Assembly (NCBI GenBank): GCA_902778625.1
Contig: CACYYM010000003.1
Span: forward strand, 62,001 to 126,000
Reading direction: 5' to 3'
From: an uncultured Bacteroidales bacterium
GTDB taxonomy: Bacteria; Bacteroidota; Bacteroidia; Bacteroidales; Bacteroidaceae
DNA: 64,000 nt
Shown one piece after another: positions 19,066 through 27,707 of the stretch. The translations under genes and the position numbers were made by a program. The first letter of the stretch is position 1. Every line of letters begins with the position of its first letter. The notes below the pieces were generated by a model. That model saw only the letters and a program-made list of their open reading frames with translations. It was not told the origin of the DNA and made no database searches.

Positions 19066-19171
19066 CGCAAACCCGCCGTGCGGTGTCGCAAAACGCCGCG
19101 TGCGGCGATGGTCATCCCCGCACGCGGAAATTGCAATCCCCGCGTGCGGCGTTTGGAATCCCCCTGTAGGG
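19066..19171. repeat. 22-bp-period palindrome array, GC-rich class (array e)
   Basis: Four CCGC(AC/GT)GCGG-like cores are followed by a fifth unit, CCCTGTAGGG, at the same 22-bp step. That unit is again a palindrome but with new arms. The array separates trmO from the promoter of the GH5-GH43 gene. Confidence 0.9.
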
Positions 19172-19245
19172 TATGAAAGTACGCGCTTCTTTTGGCTTAG
19201 TACTTTTTTTTGTGACAAAATCGTCAGAGAATGCATATTTTTTCG

Positions 19246-19253
19246 TAATTTTG
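19246..19253 (+). promoter_or_regulatory. Bacteroidetes -7 box TAATTTTG
   Basis: A perfect TAnnTTTG match lies 20 bp before the chosen start of the GH5-GH43 gene. Confidence 0.65.
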
Positions 19254-19273
19254 TACCAAAAATGACTATTATC

Positions 19274-22200
19274 ATGAAGAAACTCTCAATTTTACTATTT
19301 GTATGTCTGGGTGTCGTCATATCAATGCAAGCCCAGCTTCAGAAACCTTTACCGACCCTGCATGTCGAAGGCCGTTGGTTGGTAGATACGCATGGCAACC
19401 ATGTTGTGTTGCATGGCGTGATGGATACGCCGAACATGTATTTCAACGACTATCGCTGGGGCTTGCCTTGGGGCGAAAATGCAGTGAGCTACGATAATAA
19501 TGGCGCGAAGAAGTGTCTGGAGTATTTCCATAAGATATTCGAGGGGCTGGAGCAGGCAAAGTGCGATGTGTTCCGTCTGCACCTTGACCCTTGCTGGACG
19601 AACGACCCGAACAAACAGGCAACAGGCGATGGCTCCGAGGCCGACATCTCACGCTTCAGTGCGTCGCGCCTGAATACGTTCCTCAAGAACCTCTACTTCC
19701 CACTTGCGAAGGACGCCATCAACCACGGCATGTACGTCGTGATGCGCCCCCCTGGCGTTTGTCCGGGCAATCTGAAAGTGGGTGATGAGTACAACCAGTA
19801 CTTGACGACCGTCTGGAACATCGTCTCGAAGAATGATTCGATACGAAAATATGCGGGACAGATCAGCATAGAGCTGGCCAACGAGCCAGTGTCACTGAAA
19901 AATGCCAACGGTGCGGACGATCCTGCTGCTCTGCACGACTTCTTCCAGCCCGTCGTCGACAAGATTCGCGAGAACGGCTTTACCGGCATCATCTGGGCAC
20001 CAGGAACAGGTTGGCAAGCAAACTACACCAGCTATGCCGAGTATCCCATCGAAGGTCCCAACATCGGTTATGCTGTGCACGACTACACGGGCTGGTACGG
20101 TTGCAGCGACAACCACTGCGACCCGCAAAGCAAGATAAACCAGTTCCATGTGCAGGTGCCTGTCGTCGATTTCGCTCCTATCATCATCACGGAGGTTGAC
20201 TGGAGCCCCGAGAATCCCGACAGAGAGGGCCACTACGACGAGCACGGCAACTGGGTGCAGCCCAATTACGGCACGTGGTCAACAGGCTCGACCTCCAAGT
20301 GGGGCGTGGCTTACAAAGCATGCCTTGACTACTATGGAAACATCTCAATGACGCTCTCCGGCACGCATTGCCTGCTGGATGTCGACACCCTCGTTGCCGA
20401 TGGCACCGTGCTCCCCGCTTTCGGCGGCCTGGAGGAGGCTTGCGGAAAGGCTTGCATGGATTGGTATGCCGAGTATTACGAAACCGACTGGGCGCATCCC
20501 GACTTCAAGAACGTGTCTGTCAGGGACTTGGGCAACGGCAAGTACAAGAACCCAGTCGTGATGGCCGACTTCCCCGACCCGGATGTCGTTCGTGCAGGCG
20601 ACACCTACTATATGGTATCTACCACCATGCATCACTTCCCCGGCGCCACTATCCTGAAGTCTAAGGACCTCGTCAACTGGCAGTATTGTGCCCAGCCTCT
20701 CGCCCAATTGTCGACTTCCAATCGTTATAACCTGATGAACAACGAGAATGCCTACGCTGCAGGTATGTGGGCTTGCTCTATGACCTATCACGAAGGCATG
20801 TTCTATATCCTTGTCAACGGCAACGATGCAGGCGGTTATGTGCTCTCCACTACTGACCCCGAAGGCATTTGGGACATGAAAAAGCTCTCGCGAATCTATT
20901 ACGACCCGGGCATGCTTTTCGACAATGGAAAAGTCTATGTGGCATGCGGCATCAACGACATCAAGATTTGTGAGCTCGACGAGCAGTTCAACTTCAAACA
21001 GGAAAAGAGCGTCGTCACTCGCGAAGGCTCCGGTCTCGAAGGCTGCCACCTCTACAAGATAGGCGACTACTATTATATATATGCCACGTATGGCGGCTGG
21101 CCAAGCGGGCAGGTCGTCTTCCGCTCGCAAAACATCTTTGGACCCTACGAGGAGAGGGTTGTCTTGGAGAAGACTATCAATAATAAGCCCAACACGATTC
21201 ATCAAGGCGCGCTCATCGAAACACCAACAGGTGACTGGTGGACAATCATGCAGGAAGACGTGGGATGCTTGGGACGTTTCCCCAACCTGCAACCTGTGAA
21301 GTGGACGCAGGGCTGGCCTGTCGTTGGCAACAGAGGAGTTCCTTATACGTCGACAACAAAGCCTGCGACCGGTGCATTTGCTATGCGCGAGGCTTTGCCC
21401 ACAAATGACAACTTCCGCAGTTTCCCCCTTGGGATGCAGTGGCAATGGAACCACAATCCCGACGATGCAGCCTGGTCGCTCTTCGAACGTCAGGGCTGGC
21501 TGCGACTGCGAACAAGCGAACCTGTTACACGTCTGACACAGGCCCGCAATATGCTGACCCAGCGCATCTTTGCTTACGAAAAAGCGCCGTCGATAGGCAC
21601 CATACGTCTTGACGCAAGCCATTTGCAGGAAGGCGACCACGCTGGCATCTGCATCTTCCAAGACCCATACGCTATGCTCGCCGTTCGCGTTCAGGACGGG
21701 CAGAAGCAGCTCATTTGGAGGCAAGACACCTTGCGCATTCACGACAACTTCACACCAACAGAACAAGTCGAGACCGTCGACATCGACAGCGTCGTCTATC
21801 TACGTGCCAGCGTATCCTATTCTACAAGCAAAACGCAGTTCTACTATTCGCTCGACAACGTCAACTATCAGCCCATCGGTGGCGAGACGTCGCTCGGCTT
21901 CAGCCTGACCGTCTTCGTGGGAGCACGTTTCGGCCTCTTCTGCTATGCGACACAAGGCAGCAGCGAGGGCTATGCCGACTTCGACTGGTTCACGACCGAG
22001 GACATCTACGACGAATCCCGCTTCTACCCCGATGAATACGAGGGCTTTAGCCCTGAGATGCTCACAGTCGATTCCCTCATCCTTGAGAAAGACGACATCG
22101 AGATACTGGCAGGCGGTAGCACACCGCTCGAACTCAAAGCTGTCTTCCTCGATGGTCACGTCGAAGATGTCGCAGCCAAAGCTACCTACACCTTCAGCAA

Positions 22201-22897
22201 TAACCTCGTCCTCAAAGTCGAACGTGGTCGCATGAAAGGCTTGATGGAAGGTAACGTGAATGTTGTGGCTTCTTATAAAGACCCCTTGGGCAATGTCCTG
22301 ACGAAGTCCTTTACCGTGCACTCTACCTTCTTCCCCTTCGGCAAGGACTTCATTACGACGTTCTTCGGACAGGGCACCTACGACGAGCGAATGCGCCGCT
22401 TCCGCCCCAGCCAGTATGGACAGATGGGTTGGCAATATACGGATGGTGCCGATTGGAGCGGCTATAAGTATCTCGTCATTAAGCTCAGAAATACTCAAAG
22501 TTGCGATGCTCACCTGAACATCTTCACGGAGAACAGCATCTGGTCGGACTGCTGCGCCACACCGCCCACAGGCTCCTTCGCCAGCAGACGACAGGTAGTC
22601 CTCAACCTGCAAGAAGCCACCTACACCACAGGCGACAAAGCGGGGCAACCACTCGACCTGACGAACATCCACATCGTTAGCTTCTGGGGCAACGGCAATG
22701 GAGCGATCACCTTGAACGAGATGTATCTGACGAACAACGACGATTATTCCCCCTTTGACCCCGATGGCATCGAAGAGATGGAGGAAGAAAGAAGTAAGAC
22801 GGAAGATGTGTATGACCTCAGCGGCAGGAAATTGCCAAAGCGTCCGTTACAGAAGGGCGTCTACATCATTGGCGGCAAGAAGGTCGCAGTTAAGTAA
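19274..22897 (+). CDS. Secreted bifunctional glycoside hydrolase, GH5-like plus GH43-like
   Basis: The true start is ATG 19274 (signal MKKLSILLFVCLGVV; 1207 residues). A longer open frame upstream is translated repeat DNA. Residues about 25-400 form a GH5/clan A barrel, with acid/base Glu204 (ELANEPV) and nucleophile Glu307 (ITEVDWS). Residues about 425-735 form a GH43 five-blade propeller (FPDPDVV base; SGLEGCHLYK acid). A concanavalin-like C-terminal domain (about 750-910), a Big2-like domain (about 930-1010), a carbohydrate-binding-like sandwich and the GKK tail follow. The pairing suggests attack on xylan or arabinoxylan. The GH2 gene begins 18 bp downstream. Confidence 0.82.
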   Translation: MKKLSILLFVCLGVVISMQAQLQKPLPTLHVEGRWLVDTHGNHVVLHGVMDTPNMYFNDYRWGLPWGENAVSYDNNGAKKCLEYFHKIFEGLEQAKCDVFRLHLDPCWTNDPNKQATGDGSEADISRFSASRLNTFLKNLYFPLAKDAINHGMYVVMRPPGVCPGNLKVGDEYNQYLTTVWNIVSKNDSIRKYAGQISIELANEPVSLKNANGADDPAALHDFFQPVVDKIRENGFTGIIWAPGTGWQANYTSYAEYPIEGPNIGYAVHDYTGWYGCSDNHCDPQSKINQFHVQVPVVDFAPIIITEVDWSPENPDREGHYDEHGNWVQPNYGTWSTGSTSKWGVAYKACLDYYGNISMTLSGTHCLLDVDTLVADGTVLPAFGGLEEACGKACMDWYAEYYETDWAHPDFKNVSVRDLGNGKYKNPVVMADFPDPDVVRAGDTYYMVSTTMHHFPGATILKSKDLVNWQYCAQPLAQLSTSNRYNLMNNENAYAAGMWACSMTYHEGMFYILVNGNDAGGYVLSTTDPEGIWDMKKLSRIYYDPGMLFDNGKVYVACGINDIKICELDEQFNFKQEKSVVTREGSGLEGCHLYKIGDYYYIYATYGGWPSGQVVFRSQNIFGPYEERVVLEKTINNKPNTIHQGALIETPTGDWWTIMQEDVGCLGRFPNLQPVKWTQGWPVVGNRGVPYTSTTKPATGAFAMREALPTNDNFRSFPLGMQWQWNHNPDDAAWSLFERQGWLRLRTSEPVTRLTQARNMLTQRIFAYEKAPSIGTIRLDASHLQEGDHAGICIFQDPYAMLAVRVQDGQKQLIWRQDTLRIHDNFTPTEQVETVDIDSVVYLRASVSYSTSKTQFYYSLDNVNYQPIGGETSLGFSLTVFVGARFGLFCYATQGSSEGYADFDWFTTEDIYDESRFYPDEYEGFSPEMLTVDSLILEKDDIEILAGGSTPLELKAVFLDGHVEDVAAKATYTFSNNLVLKVERGRMKGLMEGNVNVVASYKDPLGNVLTKSFTVHSTFFPFGKDFITTFFGQGTYDERMRRFRPSQYGQMGWQYTDGADWSGYKYLVIKLRNTQSCDAHLNIFTENSIWSDCCATPPTGSFASRRQVVLNLQEATYTTGDKAGQPLDLTNIHIVSFWGNGNGAITLNEMYLTNNDDYSPFDPDGIEEMEEERSKTEDVYDLSGRKLPKRPLQKGVYIIGGKKVAVK

Positions 22898-22915
22898 GCA
22901 AAACAAATACAAATT

Positions 22916-25900
22916 ATGAAAAATACAATTAGTTGTAGCATGATAGCAGTTGTGGCTGCCATGCTGACCTTTGCGGGAAGCACCAGTGCACAGAGTGTAT
23001 GGACGAAGCAAATGGCTCCAGTCATGACCGTTTGGGGTGAACAATTGACAGAAGACAATGCATGGCAGGAATATCCGCGTCCTTCTATGAAGAGAGAGGA
23101 CTGGATGAACCTGAACGGCGTTTGGCGTTACTTCAAGCGCTCTACAATCAACTACGACTATCAACGTAGCGCCTCTGCATTCTCGAAAGCCATTCTTGTG
23201 CCGTTCCCTGTAGAGTCGGCTCTTTCGGGTATCATGGACAAAAACTACTCGACAAACAGGAAAGCGACTCACATGTATCGCAGAACTTTTACCTTGCCCG
23301 AAAGCTTTAGCGGGAAGAACATCCTGCTGCATTTTGGAGCCGTCGATTGGCGATGCTATGTTTATGTGAACGGGCAATTGGTGGGCACTCACGATGGAGG
23401 CTCAGTTCCCTTTTCATTCGACATCACGCCTTTCTTGCAGGAAGGTGCTGAGCAAGAGCTGCAAGTGGCAGTATGGGATCCGACTAATGGCGGTCAGCCC
23501 AACGGAAAACAAAGTGTCTCGCCAAGCGGTATCTGGTACACGCCCAATAGCGGCATCTGGCAAACTGTTTGGCTGGAACCAGTCAGCCCCACGCATATCG
23601 AAAGCTATGAGCCCATTCCCGACATCGACAACTCCTCTGTTTCCATCAACGTAAAGACCTCTGCACTATGCACCCTGACACTTATGGTCAAAGACGGAGA
23701 CAACATCATTGCCGAACAAACAGGCATATCCGACCAGACATTCGTGTTCTCCATTCCTTCTCCCAAGCTTTGGAGTCCCGACGAGCCAAACCTCTATAAC
23801 CTCGACATTACAGTAAACGAACAAGGGCAAGAAGTCGATAAGGTGAGCGGATACTTTGGCATGAGAAAGTTCTCGCGAGGCATGGTCGATGGGCATCCTT
23901 GCATTTTGCTCAACAACCAGCCGCTATATATGTATGGCCCTCTCGACCAAGGCTGGTGGCCCGACGGACTCTTGACCCCTCCATCATACGAGGCGATGAT
24001 CTATGACTTGCAAGTCATGAAGGACTTTGGCATGAACATGGTTCGTAAGCACATCAAGCTCGAAAACGACCTTTGGTTCGACTGGTGCGACAAGCATGGA
24101 CTTGTCGTGTGGCAGGATATGCCGTCTGGCTGTGAGAGTGGAGCGATAGGCAACCTCGACTATGCAATGGAGAATTTCTATCGCGAAAACGAAGCCCTCA
24201 TCGAAGCCACTCGCCATCATCCCTGCATAGGTGCCTGGGTGGTTCTGAACGAAGGCTGGGGACAACATGCCAGCCAAGGAATGGCACACACTATGAGAGC
24301 CGTCAACAGTGTTATTGCTGCCAATCACGACCCGGGTCGCTTCGTTCATGCCGTGACAGGATGGACTGATGTCGAGATGGGCGATTTCCTCGACGTTCAC
24401 TCTTATCCCTCTCCAAATGCTGCCACGAATGCTCTGAACGAACGCGTCGCCTCGTGTGGTGAGTTCGGAGGCATCAACCTCTTCATTGAAAACCACATGT
24501 GGGCAGGTTCTGATGTCAACTATACCACGGTCGAGGATGCTGACACCTATGCCAACCTCTACGACCATTACACCGACCGCCTACAGGAGCTTCAGAAAGA
24601 GAAAGGCCTGTGGATGTCGGTCTATACGCAGATAACTGACGTGGAGCAGGAATGCAACGGCATCCTGACCTACGATCGCAAAGTCTTGAAGGTCTCTCCT
24701 GAGCAGCAGGCCACGATGAGAGCCAAGATTGAGCGAACCATAAACAGCCGATTCAAGGACGTCACAACCATCGTTCCGGCAGGCGATACCACTTCCGGCA
24801 TCCAATGGAAATACACCACGACGCAGCCTGCGAGCGATTGGTACTCTGTAGATTTTGATGCATCAAGTTGGAGATCTGGTGCTGCTGGCTTTGGCGGGGG
24901 CGGCAGAACCGCATGGTCGAGCAGCGATATCTGGATTCGTCGCAACTTTACCATCAATAATTTCGATGCAAGCCAACTTCAAGAACTGCGCCTCTGGCTC
25001 TTCCACGATGAAGATGCCGAGATATACATCAACGGAAAGCTTGCAGCCAAAATGACTGGCTACAACACAAAATACGAGACGTGGCCCATCTTGCCCGAAG
25101 CACTTCAAGCCCTCAAGCTCGACGGCTCGGACAACGTTATCGCTATCCATTGTAAGCAGACGACAGGCGGACAGTTCATCGATTGCGGACTGAAGTTGCG
25201 AAGCTATATTTCCAACGATGACCTGCAAGTTGATCCGATGCCAGCCAAGACGCCAGCACCTGAGTTCCAGGCTGCCAGCGGCAAGGCTTACCTCTTGACC
25301 TACACCCTGCCAACAAGCAAGACTCTGCATTATGCATATAGCTTCGACGGTGCAAAATGGACTACTATCAACGGCAATCGAGGCGTACTGACAGGCGAAT
25401 TTGCCAATCTTGAAATGACATCGCCCTTTATTCGCAGAGCTAATGTCGATGGCAAAGATGTTTTCCATCTCGTGGCTGACCTTGCCGATGAGAATGCTTA
25501 CGGCTTCTATCACTTGCAGAGCGAGGACCTTGTCAACTGGACCGTAGGCGACAATGGAAACATCCTCATAAAACCATCCTCGACAGATGCTAGCAAGGTA
25601 GAGTCGCCTGAATGGATTTACAGCGAGACGATATCACAGTACATCGTCTATTGGAATGCCAAGAACGGCAGCAAGAACAGCATCAATCTCAGCACTACAA
25701 AGGACTGGAAACGTTTCTCCACACCTCGCTCCCTTTATGCGCCCAGCTTCTCCGCCTACGATATGCACATCGAGAAAACAGGCGATGCCTATACCGCCTT
25801 CTTCTACACTTCTGACAGAGGCATCTGCCAGACCGAAACCAACAACCTTAGAGTAACAGGAACAAGTTGGGCAGAGGCTCAGCGTCTATTCAGTTCACAG

Positions 25901-26758
25901 ATACCCAAGAGCCGAGCACCGCAGACTTTTCCTGCATTCGATAATTCTGGCTGGTTTCTGCTTTACAACTTCACAGAGAACGCCAGACAGGCCATGAGCC
26001 ACTCTGGCAATGTCGAAGAGAAGAAGTGGTATCCATGCGATGAGAACGAGCTCACGTTGCCTGAAGAAGCCCAAGAAGGTTCTGTCCTCGTTATCAGCCA
26101 AACCGAACTGGCAACCCTGTTGGCGAGCTTCAACAACGAGGAATTCGACCTCCTGCCAACAGCCGAGATAGAGCCCCAGATGTGGAAATACCAAACCTCG
26201 TCGAGCGCCTCTACCAATACCGCTTGGACGTTGCCCAGCTATGATGACAGGAACTGGCAGGAAGGTCTCTCCGGTTTCGGGGCAAACAATCCTCCCGGAA
26301 GCTTTGTCAGCACTACATGGACATCCTTCGACATCCGTCTGCGCTACCACCTCGACCTTACTGACTTCACTCCTGAGCAAATGAGCGCTTTGTCAGCAAG
26401 AATCCATCACGATGAGGACGTGACCGTTTGGTTCAATGGTGTCGAAGCATTCCAAGAAAGCGGCTACCTCACCGCCTACAAGAGCATGCCCATTAATCAG
26501 GAAGCCCTCGACGCACTGACGCCCGATGCCAACAATATCATCGCCATAGAGTGTACCAATAGAGGTGGCGGAGCCTACATCGACTTCGGACTCAGTGGCA
26601 TTCGTCCCATCCCGACAGGAATTGAGACAATCAGAATTGAAGAGAATAAGATAATAGGAAACGGAGGCATCTACGACTTGCAAGGTCGCAAAGTAACAAG
26701 CCTTCAAAAAGGTGTTTATATAAAAGACGGGAAAAAAATCATAACCGCAAACCCTTAA
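22916..26758 (+). CDS. Secreted GH2-like multidomain glycoside hydrolase with GH43-like propeller segment
   Basis: The 1280-residue protein has a signal peptide (about 1-25). A GH2 sugar-binding domain follows (about 60-230; DWRCYVYVNGQLVG), then an immunoglobulin-like domain and a GH2 barrel with acid/base Glu446 (LNEGWGQ) and likely nucleophile Glu516 (CGEFGG). A beta-sandwich at about 625-760 (FHDEDAEIYING) is repeated near the C-terminus (about 1080-1235; HHDEDVTVWFNG). Between the two copies lies a propeller-like region of the GH43/GH32 type (YGFYHLQSEDLVNWT). The protein ends with the GKK tail. It probably acts with the GH5-GH43 enzyme on a plant polysaccharide. Confidence 0.8.
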   Translation: MKNTISCSMIAVVAAMLTFAGSTSAQSVWTKQMAPVMTVWGEQLTEDNAWQEYPRPSMKREDWMNLNGVWRYFKRSTINYDYQRSASAFSKAILVPFPVESALSGIMDKNYSTNRKATHMYRRTFTLPESFSGKNILLHFGAVDWRCYVYVNGQLVGTHDGGSVPFSFDITPFLQEGAEQELQVAVWDPTNGGQPNGKQSVSPSGIWYTPNSGIWQTVWLEPVSPTHIESYEPIPDIDNSSVSINVKTSALCTLTLMVKDGDNIIAEQTGISDQTFVFSIPSPKLWSPDEPNLYNLDITVNEQGQEVDKVSGYFGMRKFSRGMVDGHPCILLNNQPLYMYGPLDQGWWPDGLLTPPSYEAMIYDLQVMKDFGMNMVRKHIKLENDLWFDWCDKHGLVVWQDMPSGCESGAIGNLDYAMENFYRENEALIEATRHHPCIGAWVVLNEGWGQHASQGMAHTMRAVNSVIAANHDPGRFVHAVTGWTDVEMGDFLDVHSYPSPNAATNALNERVASCGEFGGINLFIENHMWAGSDVNYTTVEDADTYANLYDHYTDRLQELQKEKGLWMSVYTQITDVEQECNGILTYDRKVLKVSPEQQATMRAKIERTINSRFKDVTTIVPAGDTTSGIQWKYTTTQPASDWYSVDFDASSWRSGAAGFGGGGRTAWSSSDIWIRRNFTINNFDASQLQELRLWLFHDEDAEIYINGKLAAKMTGYNTKYETWPILPEALQALKLDGSDNVIAIHCKQTTGGQFIDCGLKLRSYISNDDLQVDPMPAKTPAPEFQAASGKAYLLTYTLPTSKTLHYAYSFDGAKWTTINGNRGVLTGEFANLEMTSPFIRRANVDGKDVFHLVADLADENAYGFYHLQSEDLVNWTVGDNGNILIKPSSTDASKVESPEWIYSETISQYIVYWNAKNGSKNSINLSTTKDWKRFSTPRSLYAPSFSAYDMHIEKTGDAYTAFFYTSDRGICQTETNNLRVTGTSWAEAQRLFSSQIPKSRAPQTFPAFDNSGWFLLYNFTENARQAMSHSGNVEEKKWYPCDENELTLPEEAQEGSVLVISQTELATLLASFNNEEFDLLPTAEIEPQMWKYQTSSSASTNTAWTLPSYDDRNWQEGLSGFGANNPPGSFVSTTWTSFDIRLRYHLDLTDFTPEQMSALSARIHHDEDVTVWFNGVEAFQESGYLTAYKSMPINQEALDALTPDANNIIAIECTNRGGGAYIDFGLSGIRPIPTGIETIRIEENKIIGNGGIYDLQGRKVTSLQKGVYIKDGKKIITANP

Positions 26759-26775
26759 GGCAGAGAAAGCAGTCT

Positions 26776-26817
26776 CGAACCTTTTAACCTTTTTACGTTT
26801 TAACTTTTCACCTTTTC
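26776..26817. repeat. Pyrimidine-rich CACCTTTT microrepeat
   Basis: Imperfect copies of ACCTTTT/AACTTTT fill the gap between the GH2 gene and the DUF3667 gene. This is the other strand of the GTGAAAAG motif. Confidence 0.65.
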
Positions 26818-26818
26818 A

Positions 26819-27619
26819 ATGGTTTGTCTAAACTGCAATAACACCTTCGAGAGTGATTACTGCCCCCATTGCGGTCAGAAGGCCAAGACCAAGCGATTGC
26901 GTTTGACCGAAATCGTCAACAACTTCATCGGCTCCTTCATTGGCGGCGACAATAAGTTCCTCCGCACATGCCTCGACCTCATCTGCCGCCCAGGTTACAT
27001 GGTGCACGACTATCTGAATGGCAAACGTGTCAGATACTACAACCCTTTGCAGTTGTACGTCTTCATGCTTACCCTTTACGCTGTTGTCTCCTACGTCTTG
27101 GGTGTCAGCGATTCCGTCTTCGACGACATGACAAACATCGACCTCGATACCGAAGTAGATGCATCGAAATACGCATCCGTAGATTTCGTCATAAAGTGCA
27201 TCGCAGAAGTGGGTAATAACAAACTCTACGGCACCCTTGTCATAGCGTTCTTCTCCGCCTTCTCCTATCGATGGTTCTTCCGGAAGTGCAAGGTATCACG
27301 CCCCGACGGACAGCAGCTCCCCCTGAACCTCACCGAGCAGTTCTACACCCAGATGTATCACTCGTGCATTAGCCTGTTTTTCTCCGTCGCGATGCTTCCC
27401 CTGTGCCTCATAAAGAGCTTGGACGTCATAACGAGTGTCATTTATCAGATAGTCACCATAGCCTATGTCGTCATCTTTTACCGTCAGCTCATGACCATCG
27501 GTTGGTGGAAGAGCATCGTCCTGAACGCCATTTCATTGCTCCTGACCATAATCCTCTTCATAGTATCCTTGATGCTCATCGCCGTCATAGCCGGTGTAAT
27601 AGAGACGCTCACGAAATAG
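26819..27619 (+). CDS. DUF3667 membrane protein with N-terminal zinc ribbon
   Basis: The 266-residue protein starts with a CxxC...CxxC zinc ribbon (Cys3, 6, 15, 18), then KTKRLRLTEIVNNFIGSF and LICRPGYMVHDYLNGKRVRYYNPLQ, the conserved block of DUF3667. About five membrane segments follow. The function of the family is unknown. It lies 60 bp behind the GH2 gene and may be transcribed with it. Confidence 0.85.
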   Translation: MVCLNCNNTFESDYCPHCGQKAKTKRLRLTEIVNNFIGSFIGGDNKFLRTCLDLICRPGYMVHDYLNGKRVRYYNPLQLYVFMLTLYAVVSYVLGVSDSVFDDMTNIDLDTEVDASKYASVDFVIKCIAEVGNNKLYGTLVIAFFSAFSYRWFFRKCKVSRPDGQQLPLNLTEQFYTQMYHSCISLFFSVAMLPLCLIKSLDVITSVIYQIVTIAYVVIFYRQLMTIGWWKSIVLNAISLLLTIILFIVSLMLIAVIAGVIETLTK

Positions 27620-27707
27620 TTACTGAAATTCGACACAGTTAAATTGAATTTAAGATTGAGAGAGCAATATCAAGTTCTGTACTTGTCCAGTACTTGTTCG
27701 GTTGCCT

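Noticed and set aside
19052..19273. Upstream extension of the GH5-GH43 gene
   Set aside because: It crosses array e and the -7 box; a normal signal peptide begins at 19274.
20345..21766. Minus-strand 473-codon frame opposite the GH5-GH43 gene
   Set aside because: Antisense shadow; the catalytic motifs are on the plus strand.
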